Shown: positions 1 through 6,953, counted from the stretch's first letter. The stretch is DNA of 8,863 bases from an uncultured Chthoniobacterales bacterium (GCA_955652255.1 CATPAW010000159.1:1-8863); one strand, 5' to 3'. The notes: generated by a model from the sequence alone, not told the origin. Numbers and translations: made by a program.

Positions 1-285
1 GAGTGAATATAACTCAACCATTAAGATTAACTGTAGTAAGAACCAAACAAGAGGAGCGAGCAAAAAAGCAGAGAATTTTCTGAATTGTCGATCTTCGCTC
101 AGTTTAAAAAGGACGAGCGTCTCATTTCCATTTTCGATTTTTTCTTTCAAACGGTAAATGGATTCGACCGTCGGCAAAATGTTAGCGCACGCGGCGAATT
201 TTTCGGTGACTAGCTGATTAGAAATACGCCGCGCTGCTTCGACATTCGGAAACGTGCTCAGTGCGAGCAGAACTTTCCCGGCCAT
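1..285 (-). CDS. cutA: CutA-like divalent-cation tolerance protein, partial and with an abnormal C-terminus
   Basis: The frame opens with ATG at 285 and stays open to the window edge (95 codons, no stop). Residues 1-67 fit the CutA family: an N-terminal beta strand (KVLLALSTFP), the helix EAARRISNQLV, the signature EKFAACANILPTVESIYR at about 29-46, and the strand ETLVLFKLSEDR. CutA proteins are small trimeric proteins of about 105-110 residues linked to divalent-metal tolerance. After about residue 67 the family should continue into a helix and a His-Pro-Tyr-x-x-Pro-Glu segment. Instead there is a hydrophobic tail (FLLAPLVWFLLQL), and no frame on this strand restores the family sequence. The DNA also drops to about 35% GC in positions 1-80. 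The gene starts 3 bases after the mnmA stop, so it is probably translationally coupled to it. The N-terminal identification is good; whether the truncation is real or an assembly edge cannot be told here. Confidence 0.72.
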   Translation of the reverse strand, partial: MAGKVLLALSTFPNVEAARRISNQLVTEKFAACANILPTVESIYRLKEKIENGNETLVLFKLSEDRQFRKFSAFLLAPLVWFLLQLILMVELYSL

Positions 286-288
286 TCG

Positions 289-1380
289 TCAGGCCAACAG
301 GGCGGCGGCCTGCCGGCAAATCCAGCCGCCGCCGAGCACGAGATCGCCATCGTAAAACACGGCCGCTTGTCCGGGCGTCACGGCTTTCTGCGCTTCGTGC
401 AATCGAATGTGCCCGCGGCCATCTGGCTGCGGAGTGAGTGTCGCGCTCGTCCCGGGATGGCTGTAACGAATCTTGACTGTGACATCGACAACTTCATTCG
501 AGGCCTCAGCGATCCAGTTTACGCGGTCAACTTCAAATTCGTGGCAAACCAAATCGTCCGCACCTCCGACAATTACGCGATTTGTCTGCGCATCCAGATC
601 GACCACGTAGCGCGGCCGGGCCGAGCCCCCCGGCAAACCTTTGCGCTGACCGATTGTAAAAAGCTCAATGCCTTCGTGTTCACCTACGAAATTCCCATCG
701 ACATCGTAAATCTCGCCGCGATGAAACTCGTTCTCGCCGAGGTGCGAACGCAGAAATATCTTATAATCATTGCCCGGGACAAAGCAGATCTCCTGGCTGT
801 CGATCTTGTCCGCGACTCTTAGACCTAACGAGTGAGCGATTTCACGAATTTGCGGCTTACGCATCGTTCCAAGCGGCGTGAGCGCCCGGCGCAACTGCGG
901 CTGCCGCAAACTAAATAGGAAATACGATTGGTCCTTGCGCGGATCGACCCCTTTTCTCAGCACAGCGCGATCGGCGCGATGCTCGATGATCGCGTAATGA
1001 CCGGTCGCGATGTAATCGCACTCTAGCGCCTCGGCTTTGTTCCAAAGATTACCAAACTTGAGCTTCTCGTTGCACATCACACATGGATTTGGCGTGCGCC
1101 CGGCCTGATATTCGCTCGCGAAATAACTGATCACTGTTTGCTCGAATTGATCCGCTTCATCGACAACATAGTGTGGAATGCCTAACGAATGCGCGACACC
1201 GCGCGCATCCGCCACCGCTTGCGGGCCGCAACACTTGTCCTCCGTGCGCGAAATGCAATCCTGCGGCCAAACTTTCATGGTCACGCCCACGACTTCGTAG
1301 CCTTGCGCCCGCAACAAATAGCCGGCGACGCTGGAGTCCACCCCGCCGCTCATCCCAAGAAGAACGCGCTGCTTATTCAT
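289..1380 (-). CDS. mnmA: tRNA-specific 2-thiouridylase MnmA
   Basis: MnmA adenylates C2 of U34 in tRNA-Lys, -Glu and -Gln and transfers sulfur to make 2-thiouridine; it works in the cytoplasm with a sulfur relay fed by a cysteine desulfurase. The 363-residue protein has the PP-loop ATP motif SGGVDSS at 11-17, the catalytic cysteine motif NPCVMCNEKLKFG (Cys100, Cys103), a TGHYA motif near 126-130, the second catalytic cysteine in SQEICFVPGNDY (Cys199), and FTIGQRKGL at 241-249. The length is normal. The frame also has a TTG four codons upstream (1392), but the ATG at 1380 gives the usual N-terminus (MNKQRVLLGMSGG). No clear Shine-Dalgarno is visible. Upstream lies a palindromic repeat and mpg; downstream cutA follows after 3 bases, so this is part of a minus-strand operon. 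Confidence 0.97.
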   Translation of the reverse strand: MNKQRVLLGMSGGVDSSVAGYLLRAQGYEVVGVTMKVWPQDCISRTEDKCCGPQAVADARGVAHSLGIPHYVVDEADQFEQTVISYFASEYQAGRTPNPCVMCNEKLKFGNLWNKAEALECDYIATGHYAIIEHRADRAVLRKGVDPRKDQSYFLFSLRQPQLRRALTPLGTMRKPQIREIAHSLGLRVADKIDSQEICFVPGNDYKIFLRSHLGENEFHRGEIYDVDGNFVGEHEGIELFTIGQRKGLPGGSARPRYVVDLDAQTNRVIVGGADDLVCHEFEVDRVNWIAEASNEVVDVTVKIRYSHPGTSATLTPQPDGRGHIRLHEAQKAVTPGQAAVFYDGDLVLGGGWICRQAAALLA

Positions 1381-1423
1381 GTGAGCGATCAATTTCGGTG
1401 AAGGAGCAATTCAGTCAACGCTC

Positions 1424-1502
1424 CTGTAGCAGCCGCCTTGTGGGCGGCGCACTGCGCGAGAAACAATTCAGCGTGGCGCTTCACACAGCGAAACGGCTAC
1501 AG
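1424..1502. repeat. REP-like palindromic element, copy 1 (mpg/mnmA junction)
   Basis: The ends are inverted: CTGTAGC at 1424-1430 and GGCTACAG at 1495-1502. Inside is a hairpin with GCCGCC (1432-1437) and GGCGGC (1443-1448) around the loop TTGTG. The same hairpin core, with the same loop, occurs in inverted orientation in the element at 7545-7602, so the two are copies of one family. The right end overlaps the end of mpg and contains its TAG stop (1497-1499). The element fills most of the space between mpg and mnmA and would be transcribed into their common mRNA. It resembles a bacterial REP or small MITE; no transposase is present. Confidence 0.7.
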
Positions 1503-2075
1503 TTTCGCCGGCACACTTACGAACTGGCTCCCGCGCAAAGTAAACCGCCACGGATGATGCGCGGAGCGCGTGATACCGATCCGCGCATCGGCCACAACAT
1601 CGACAATTGCATCTGCCGAGCGGAGGAAGCAGTGGCGCGGACCGTCGCACAAATCCATTTCATGATGTTGATCCGTGATCTCGAGGGCCTGCGTGAGTTT
1701 GCCCGGTCCGGAGCAAATGCGCTTTTTATCGTCGATTCCGCGGCGTTTTTTCATCAACTCAATCCCGCGAACCGGTTCGATCGCGCGAATTAAAACAAAG
1801 CCATTCGCCTCGCCTTTTACGAGCACATTTAACATCCAATGCGCGCCATAACTAAAATAAATGTAAGTGGCGCCGGCTTTATTCCGCTCGACAAATGCCC
1901 GTGTGCTTGGCCGAGAGAACGTGTGACTGGCCTCGTCGTTCTCCGCAAAATAGGCTTCATCCTCCACGATGATTCCCCCGCATCTTCCCCAAACGAGCTC
2001 CGCGCCGATCAGTTCGCGCGCGCACGTGAGCGGATCACGCCAAAAGAATGTTCGACGAACGATTTGTTTCTTCAT
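1497..2075 (-). CDS. mpg: 3-methyladenine DNA glycosylase (AAG/Mpg family)
   Basis: This is a monofunctional base-excision repair glycosylase that removes alkylated purines such as 3-methyladenine and hypoxanthine. The 192-residue protein matches the AAG family: the active-site segment EDEAYF at 38-43 (Glu40 and Tyr42 corresponding to human Glu125 and Tyr127), the ASH motif near 49-51, the strand YIYFSYGAHWMLNV at 71-84, VLIRAIEP at 94-101, and the CSGPGKLTQAL motif at 121-131. The C-terminal HPWRF segment is also typical. The start is the ATG at 2075, with GGAAGG 12 bases upstream, a rather long spacing. The final codons run into the palindromic repeat, which supplies the TAG stop. The TonB-like gene ends 49 bases upstream on the same strand, so the two are probably cotranscribed. 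Confidence 0.93.
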   Translation of the reverse strand: MKKQIVRRTFFWRDPLTCARELIGAELVWGRCGGIIVEDEAYFAENDEASHTFSRPSTRAFVERNKAGATYIYFSYGAHWMLNVLVKGEANGFVLIRAIEPVRGIELMKKRRGIDDKKRICSGPGKLTQALEITDQHHEMDLCDGPRHCFLRSADAIVDVVADARIGITRSAHHPWRFTLRGSQFVSVPAKL

Positions 2076-2124
2076 GAGCGCGCGGCGCCTTCCGCGATGT
2101 GGACCGCGCCAAGCAATTACAACC

Positions 2125-2883
2125 TCAAAAACCTTTTGCTTTGTAATAAACCCGTAATGTCACGTCGCAGGCCACCGGCTTGCCATCACGAAATGCGGGA
2201 ATAAACCTGGCGTTCCTAAAATCGGCCAGAGCCGCATCGGCAAACCCGAGAAGAGGCGGTTGTTCGGAAACGACTTTCACGTCCTGGAGATTGCCGGTCG
2301 CATCGATTTTCATCTTCAACTCGACGACACCATCTACCAAAGCCGGCGTATTCTCGTTTGGATAATGGAGCCCGGTAAACTTCGATTCGGGCCCAAAGAA
2401 AGGTTGCGGCCCAATAAAGTCGTGTTCGTTTTTTAGCTCCTCGGCTTCCTGATTGGAAAAAATGCGTAGACGCGGTTTTCCACCGAGTACCGCGAAGGCG
2501 ACCGCGCCGTAATAAATAGCGTCCACCGGCCGATGATTATAAACGGCGGGAATAAATCTCTGGTCCGAGGCAGGCGACAGCCTTTTCCGCAGTTCCTCTT
2601 GCAACGCGTTCGAATCGGGCGTGCCGTTATACAGAGCGCTCCATTCCACTTCACCGGTTTTCCTTACCGAGCAGATGAAAGTGACCAACGCATCCTTTTG
2701 TCCTTTCTTAATTAGGTCCTGCGTGTCGATGCGATTAATCAATGCGGTGGGACCGCTCCCGAGCAAAATCGGCCGGTACGTCGGCAAATCGCCTGCCTGC
2801 GCCGACGGAACTTCAGTGACCTGCGACCAGGCAAGATCGACAATCGACAACAAAGCAATCAAGGAAAATGCGAACACGCGCAT
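2125..2883 (-). CDS. secreted protein with two TonB C-terminal-like modules
   Basis: The product has 252 residues from the ATG at 2883. A hydrophobic stretch at about 3-18 followed by AWSQ looks like a Sec signal peptide. Two stretches resemble the TonB C-terminal fold: residues about 65-132 (strand, turn at KTGEVEW, helix, then RFIPAVYNHRPVDA) and about 184-248 (strand, turn at DATGNLQ, helix, then RFIPAFRDGKPVACD). The shared FIPA...PV ending makes an internal duplication likely. The protein lacks the long proline-rich spanner of classical TonB, so calling it an energy transducer would be an overstatement; periplasmic binding or envelope assembly is equally possible. A TTG at 2925 could extend the N-terminus by 14 basic and hydrophobic residues. 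A broken relative lies directly upstream. Function is unknown. Confidence 0.8.
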   Translation of the reverse strand: MRVFAFSLIALLSIVDLAWSQVTEVPSAQAGDLPTYRPILLGSGPTALINRIDTQDLIKKGQKDALVTFICSVRKTGEVEWSALYNGTPDSNALQEELRKRLSPASDQRFIPAVYNHRPVDAIYYGAVAFAVLGGKPRLRIFSNQEAEELKNEHDFIGPQPFFGPESKFTGLHYPNENTPALVDGVVELKMKIDATGNLQDVKVVSEQPPLLGFADAALADFRNARFIPAFRDGKPVACDVTLRVYYKAKGF

Positions 2884-2960
2884 GGGCAGATACGCAAGCG
2901 GAGCGCGCAGTTTTTTCAAGCGCAATCTCGCAAAGATTTAGGCGGTGACCGTCGCTTGAG

Positions 2961-3184
2961 TCACTGCGTCAATAAGCCGTCACGCTGCCCTCTCTCCATC
3001 AGTCTTTTTGTATTAATGACATTAACCAGCGCCTTTGGGCCATTGCCAATCAACGTGGGCCGAAACTGCGGCTCAGCGGCTATTGCCTGCGGCTGGGCAA
3101 GAGAGCGATAAATGACGGCGCGGCACAAAGAAGTCCGGCTTGACTGAACGTTTTAAGAAACGCTCGACGGCTGAGCGATTTCAT
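2961..3184 (-). pseudogene. decayed paralogue of the TonB-like gene, with Tat-type signal peptide in a shifted frame
   Basis: From ATG 3184 one frame reads MKSLSRRAFLKTFSQAG, then a hydrophobic stretch (LLCAAPSFIALL), and ends at a TAG near 3083. SRRAFLK matches the twin-arginine (Tat) signal consensus. A second frame overlapping its end continues as AQPQAIAAEPQFRPTLIGNG and so on to a TGA at 2961. That part aligns with residues 36-67 of the neighbouring intact TonB-like protein, about 17 of 32 positions identical (RPTLIGNGPKALVN against RPILLGSGPTALIN; MERGQRDGLLT against IKKGQKDALVT). Joined by one frameshift near 3095-3100 they give a signal peptide plus mature N-terminus, then the homology stops abruptly. 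Both TonB-C-like modules are missing. The best reading is a tandem duplicate that lost its 3' part and its frame. No intact product is expected. Confidence 0.7.
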
Positions 3185-3201
3185 GACCCAGAACTATCCG
3201 A

Positions 3202-3221
3202 AATTGTCGTGCGCGACAATT
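3202..3221. promoter_or_regulatory. 20-base palindrome, candidate operator
   Basis: The sequence AATTGTCGTGCGCGACAATT has arms AATTGTCG (3202-3209) and CGACAATT (3214-3221) that match at all eight positions, with one mismatch in the central four bases. It lies 23 bases before the ATG of the VOC gene and 17 bases upstream of the ATG of the decayed minus-strand gene, in the only short space between two divergent starts. No T-run follows on either strand, so a terminator is unlikely. Size and symmetry suit a dimeric repressor. No regulator gene is in the window. Confidence 0.45.
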
Positions 3222-3244
3222 CCGTTAATGCAAAATTGAGATCG

Positions 3245-3664
3245 ATGTTCGAGTTCGAAGGCATTGACCATGTCGCATTGTCGGTGGGCGATATCGAGCG
3301 CTCCGCGCAATGGTACATCGAAGTCTTGGGTTTCGAGCGCCGCCACGAAGGAATGTGGAACGGCGTACCATCTTTTATCGGCAAGGGTACAACCGCGATT
3401 GCGCTTTTTCCCGCGCGCACACCCAATTCAAAAACTGCGGCGCACAAAGACAAGATCGATCCGCCAATCGGACGGATTCGTTCCGTGGCGAACATGTTGC
3501 ACCTGGCCTTTCGCGCCGACTGCAAAAATTTTCTTGCCGCACAAGAAGAACTCAAACGGCGCGGCATCAACTTCCATTTCCAAGATCACGAGATTTGCCA
3601 CTCGATCTATTTTCGCGACCCCGATGGCCACGAACTCGAAATCACGACTTACGAATTACGTTGA
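3245..3664 (+). CDS. VOC-superfamily (glyoxalase/dioxygenase fold) protein
   Basis: The 139-residue product has the paired beta-alpha-beta-beta-beta layout of the vicinal oxygen chelate superfamily. The first module opens with GIDHVALSVGDIERSAQWYIEVLGF (His9 as metal ligand); the second has LHLAF (His86) and ends in YFRDPDGHELEITTYE, where Glu132 is the expected last ligand. This suits a divalent-metal enzyme such as a glyoxalase, dioxygenase or fosfomycin-resistance relative, but the substrate cannot be deduced. The frame extends upstream to a TTG at 3140, which would add 35 residues. I prefer the ATG at 3245 because the family starts there, and because the upstream part overlaps the remains of a gene on the other strand and contains the palindrome. 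The stop overlaps the TTG start of the next small gene. Confidence 0.85.
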   Translation: MFEFEGIDHVALSVGDIERSAQWYIEVLGFERRHEGMWNGVPSFIGKGTTAIALFPARTPNSKTAAHKDKIDPPIGRIRSVANMLHLAFRADCKNFLAAQEELKRRGINFHFQDHEICHSIYFRDPDGHELEITTYELR

Positions 3665-3941
3665 AAAGGCTTTCCATCATCGGACTGATTTTTTCGCCTT
3701 ATTGTTTTGTTACCTGGCATATCAGGAAACCAATTTCTGGCCGCGAGCGTCGGCAAGCCGCACCGCAGACACGCTTGAGTATGTTCATGAACGCTATCAG
3801 CGCATCTATTTCAGTGTTGGCGATGCACAAAAGCTGAGACGCTTGCACAACGAGCAAGCAGTCGTATTACTCGCCATCGTTGCGGGCTGCGTCGGACTTG
3901 CATATTCAAGAAGCAAGTCGCGCAAGCGAGTTACTTCCTAA
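3661..3941 (+). pseudogene. small two-helix membrane protein, frame interrupted at a T6 run
   Basis: A TTG at 3661 overlaps the TGA stop of the VOC gene and reads MKRLSIIGLIF, then meets six T (3689-3694). A step of one base back at this run continues as FALLFCYLAYQETNFWP and runs to the TAA at 3939-3941. The joined product has 93 residues with a membrane helix at about 5-21, a charged middle (DTLEYVHERYQRIYF, GDAQKLRRLHNEQ), a second helix at about 66-82 (AVVLLAIVAGCVGLAY) and a basic tail SRSKSRKR. Without the shift, the first frame ends at 3837 after cutting the helix short. The break may be a mutation, a sequencing error in the homopolymer, or slippage at the T-run. I do not recognise the family. 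The gene ends 12 bases from the secA stop, in convergent orientation. Confidence 0.5.
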
Positions 3942-3953
3942 TACATTCGCAAT

Positions 3954-6953
3954 TTAGGCCACGCGGCCGCAGCAGTTCTTATATTTTTTGCCGCTACCGC
4001 ACGGACACGGTTCGTTGCGACCGACTTTGGGCAATGAACGGCGAACGGGGAGATCGAGCGTCACGTCGGCTGCACCGTCGCCATCGGCAGCGATTCCCGC
4101 CATCGCGCCCACCGGCTGAGGCTGGCGTGCGCGCGCCGGCGCATTTGCGGTCGGCGCGGTGGGAGCGTGTTCACGCAGCAAAAATTGCGGCAGCGTGGCC
4201 AGGAAATTTTCGAATGCCTGCAAGTTCGAGGTGCTGCGGAAAAGATTGTTCAGCACTTCGTTTTTAATGTTCGCCATTAGCTCGACGAACATGTCGTAGG
4301 CCTCGGTCTTGTATTCGATGAGCGGATCTTTTTGCGCGTAACCACGGAGATAAACGCCTTCGCGCAACGCATCCATCGCGTAGAGGTGCTCCTGCCAGAG
4401 ACGGTCGATTGCGTTCAAAATAATGTAACGCTCGAGACTTTTCACCGCGGTCGGTTCCTCATGACTCGACTTTCGCTCGTACGCATCCTTGATCTTTTCG
4501 ATCAGGAACTGCGTGTTTTCATCGAGCGTGCGCGTCTCGAATTGCGCCTTTTCTTTCGTCAGGCCGAGCGGAAACGTCGTGTTTACCCAATGGATGAGGC
4601 CTGCGTAGTTTGGTTCATCGTCCTCGAGATACTCCTTCACTTTCGCCGGCACGGCTTCGTCGATCACTTCGTAGATGAGGGTGCGCGGCTCCTCGGAATC
4701 GATTGTCTCGTTGCGATAAGTGTAGACGACTTCGCGCTGATTGTTCATCACGTCGTCGAAATCGAGCGTCCGTTTTCGGATCAGGTAATTGCGTTGCTCG
4801 ACGCGCTTCTGCGCCGTCTCGACCGACTTGTTCAACCACCGATGCTCGAGCTCCTGGCCTTCCTCCAGCCCGAACCGCTCCATGATTCTTGTCATGCGAT
4901 CGGCGGCGCCGAAGTTGCGCATCAGATCGTCCTCGAAGCTGACGTAAAAGCGAGAACTGCCCGGATCGCCCTGGCGCGCGCAACGCCCGCGCAATTGTCG
5001 ATCTATCCGGCGCGCTTCGTGGCGCTCCGTGCCGATGACGTAAAGTCCGCCGCGTGCCGCCACGCGGTCGCCCAGTTTAATGTCCGTGCCGCGGCCGGCC
5101 ATGTTCGTCGAAATTGTGACCGTGCCTGGTTGACCGGCGCGCGCCACGATCTCCGCTTCCTGCATGTGAAACTTCGCGTTCAGAACGTTGTGCGGAATCT
5201 TCTCGCGCTTGAGCATTCGGCTGAGCAACTCCGACGCTTCCACACTCACCGTGCCGACGAGCACCGGCTGCTCCTTGGTGTGGCAATCTCTAATTTCATT
5301 GATGACAGCGTTGTATTTTTCGCGCCGCGTTTTGTAGATGCGGTCGTTATGATCTCTGCGCGCCACCGGCCGATTCGTTGGGATGACGTTGACGTCGAGT
5401 TTGTAAATGTCGTGAAACTCGGCCGCTTCGGTCTCAGCGGTGCCGGTCATGCCGGCCAGCTTTTGGTAGAGCCGGAAATAATTTTGAATCGTGATGGTGG
5501 CGAGGGTCTGCGTTTCGCGGTCGATCTGCACGCCTTCCTTCGCTTCGACCGCCTGATGCAAACCGTCGCTCCAGCGGCGCCCGGGCATCTTGCGGCCGGT
5601 GAATTCATCGACAATCACGACCTTGTTCTCCTCGATCACGTACTGGACGTCTTTCTCGAACAAGCAGTAGGCGCGGAGCAATTGTGAGATATTATGAATG
5701 CGCTCGGCTTGAGCATCGCAATGTTCCTGTCGCTCCGTCTTCGCGCGCTCTTTTTCTTCGTCGGAGAGGACCGAATTGAGATCGATTTCCGTGAATTCGT
5801 TGATCAAATCCGGCAGCACGAATGCATTGGGATCGTCCGGATTTAAAAAGGCCCGGCCCTGCTCGGACAGATCGGATTCGTTCGATTTCTCATCAATCGT
5901 GAAGAAAAGTTCTTCCTTGAGCGCGAACAATTCCTCCTTGCGCGTGTCCTGGTAAAACGAGAGTTCGGCTTTATCGATGGCTCGGCGTTTTTCGGGATCT
6001 TCCATCATGCGCAGCAGTTGCTTGTTGCGCGGCTGCCCCAGTTTCACTTTGAACATGAGGCGCCCGCCGGTTTCCACATCGCCCTGTTCAAATTTCTCGA
6101 TCGCTTCGCTCGCCAGCCGATTGCAAAGCATATTTTGCTTTCGCACCAGTTGTTCGATCAGCGGTTTCCATTTGTCGTACTGATGGGTCGAAATTGTGGC
6201 CGGGCCGCTGATGATCAGCGGCGTGCGCGCTTCATCGATCAGAATGGAATCGACTTCATCGACAATCGCATAATGGTAGCCGCGCTGGACCTGCTGCTCG
6301 CGCGTCGTGGCCATGCCGTTGTCGCGCAGGTAATCGAACCCAAATTCGCTATTCGTTCCATAAGTAATGTCCATCGCATACTGTTCGCGGCGAACGTTCG
6401 GCTCTTGATCGTGTTCAATGCAGCCGACGGTGAGCCCGAGAAAATCGTAGAGCTGACCCATCCATTCTGCGTCGCGCCGCGCCAGATAATCATTCACCGT
6501 CACCAGGTGTGCGCCGCGACCGATAAGCGCATTGAGATAAAGCGGTAATGTCGCCACCAGCGTTTTGCCTTCGCCCGTCGCCATCTCCGCGATTCGTCCA
6601 CGATGCAAGACAACTCCGCCGAGCAATTGCACGTCGAAATGGACCATGTCCCACTTCATCGGCTGATCGCAGACCGTGAAGCTATGTTGTCGATCTTTCA
6701 GACGGCGGGCCGCATTTTTCACAACCGCAAACGCTTCCGGCAAAATCTCGTCCAGCCGCTTCCACTGGTTCTCGAGGTCGGGAATTTTCGCCAGTTCTTC
6801 CTTCCACACCGCGGTTTTCGCGCGCAATGCTTCGTCGGACAAGTTCTTGAATTGCTCATCGAACTCGTTGATGCGGCGCACCATCGGCATCAGGCGCTTG
6901 AGCTCACGCTGATTTTTCGACCCTAGTATTTTCTTTAAAATCCAACCAACCAT
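3954..6953 (-). CDS. secA: preprotein translocase motor ATPase SecA
   Basis: SecA drives secretory preproteins through SecYEG using ATP, at the inner face of the cytoplasmic membrane. The 999-residue protein starts with the usual LLKKIFGS-like N-terminus (ILKKILGSKNQRELKRL). It has Walker A MATGEGKT (124-131), the DEAD-type box VDEVDSILIDEARTPLIISG (231-250), VDEFTGRKMPGRRWSDGLHQ (448-467), LAGMTGTAETEA (499-510), MAGRGTDIKLG (618-628) and motif VI QLRGRCARQGDPGSSR (653-668). The C-terminal zinc motif is CPCGSGKKYKNCC (983-995), after an Ala/Pro-rich linker. Between LIISG (250) and TIDEKS (352-357) there are about 60 more residues than in E. coli SecA, placed in the first nucleotide-binding domain. 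No Shine-Dalgarno is visible; a possible promoter ends 7 bases before the ATG. The gene is divergent from ridA and stands alone. Confidence 0.98.
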   Translation of the reverse strand: MVGWILKKILGSKNQRELKRLMPMVRRINEFDEQFKNLSDEALRAKTAVWKEELAKIPDLENQWKRLDEILPEAFAVVKNAARRLKDRQHSFTVCDQPMKWDMVHFDVQLLGGVVLHRGRIAEMATGEGKTLVATLPLYLNALIGRGAHLVTVNDYLARRDAEWMGQLYDFLGLTVGCIEHDQEPNVRREQYAMDITYGTNSEFGFDYLRDNGMATTREQQVQRGYHYAIVDEVDSILIDEARTPLIISGPATISTHQYDKWKPLIEQLVRKQNMLCNRLASEAIEKFEQGDVETGGRLMFKVKLGQPRNKQLLRMMEDPEKRRAIDKAELSFYQDTRKEELFALKEELFFTIDEKSNESDLSEQGRAFLNPDDPNAFVLPDLINEFTEIDLNSVLSDEEKERAKTERQEHCDAQAERIHNISQLLRAYCLFEKDVQYVIEENKVVIVDEFTGRKMPGRRWSDGLHQAVEAKEGVQIDRETQTLATITIQNYFRLYQKLAGMTGTAETEAAEFHDIYKLDVNVIPTNRPVARRDHNDRIYKTRREKYNAVINEIRDCHTKEQPVLVGTVSVEASELLSRMLKREKIPHNVLNAKFHMQEAEIVARAGQPGTVTISTNMAGRGTDIKLGDRVAARGGLYVIGTERHEARRIDRQLRGRCARQGDPGSSRFYVSFEDDLMRNFGAADRMTRIMERFGLEEGQELEHRWLNKSVETAQKRVEQRNYLIRKRTLDFDDVMNNQREVVYTYRNETIDSEEPRTLIYEVIDEAVPAKVKEYLEDDEPNYAGLIHWVNTTFPLGLTKEKAQFETRTLDENTQFLIEKIKDAYERKSSHEEPTAVKSLERYIILNAIDRLWQEHLYAMDALREGVYLRGYAQKDPLIEYKTEAYDMFVELMANIKNEVLNNLFRSTSNLQAFENFLATLPQFLLREHAPTAPTANAPARARQPQPVGAMAGIAADGDGAADVTLDLPVRRSLPKVGRNEPCPCGSGKKYKNCCGRVA

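Noticed and set aside
298..336. GC-rich inverted repeat (GGCGGC...GCCGCC) at the 3' end of mnmA, possible terminator or third repeat copy
   Set aside because: It encodes the conserved end of MnmA (LGGGWICR...), has no T-run, lacks the TTGTG loop and TGTAG ends, and cutA follows immediately.
1173..1793. A 206-codon plus-strand frame across mnmA and mpg
   Set aside because: It is antisense to two well-identified genes and reads through the palindromic repeat; the composition is low-complexity and arginine-rich.
3140..3244. N-terminal extension of the VOC protein from TTG 3140
   Set aside because: It adds 35 residues not seen in the family, overlaps the decayed gene on the other strand and runs through the palindrome; ATG 3245 fits better.
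3909..3938. Hairpin TCGC-GCAA-GCGA with outer GAAG/CTTC between the convergent ends, possible bidirectional terminator
   Set aside because: The stem is only four bases with a poor outer extension, and no T-run follows on either strand.
4332..5687. A 451-codon open frame on the plus strand
   Set aside because: It lies entirely antisense to secA, whose motifs are clear throughout; it has no recognisable domain and is explained by the codon usage of secA.
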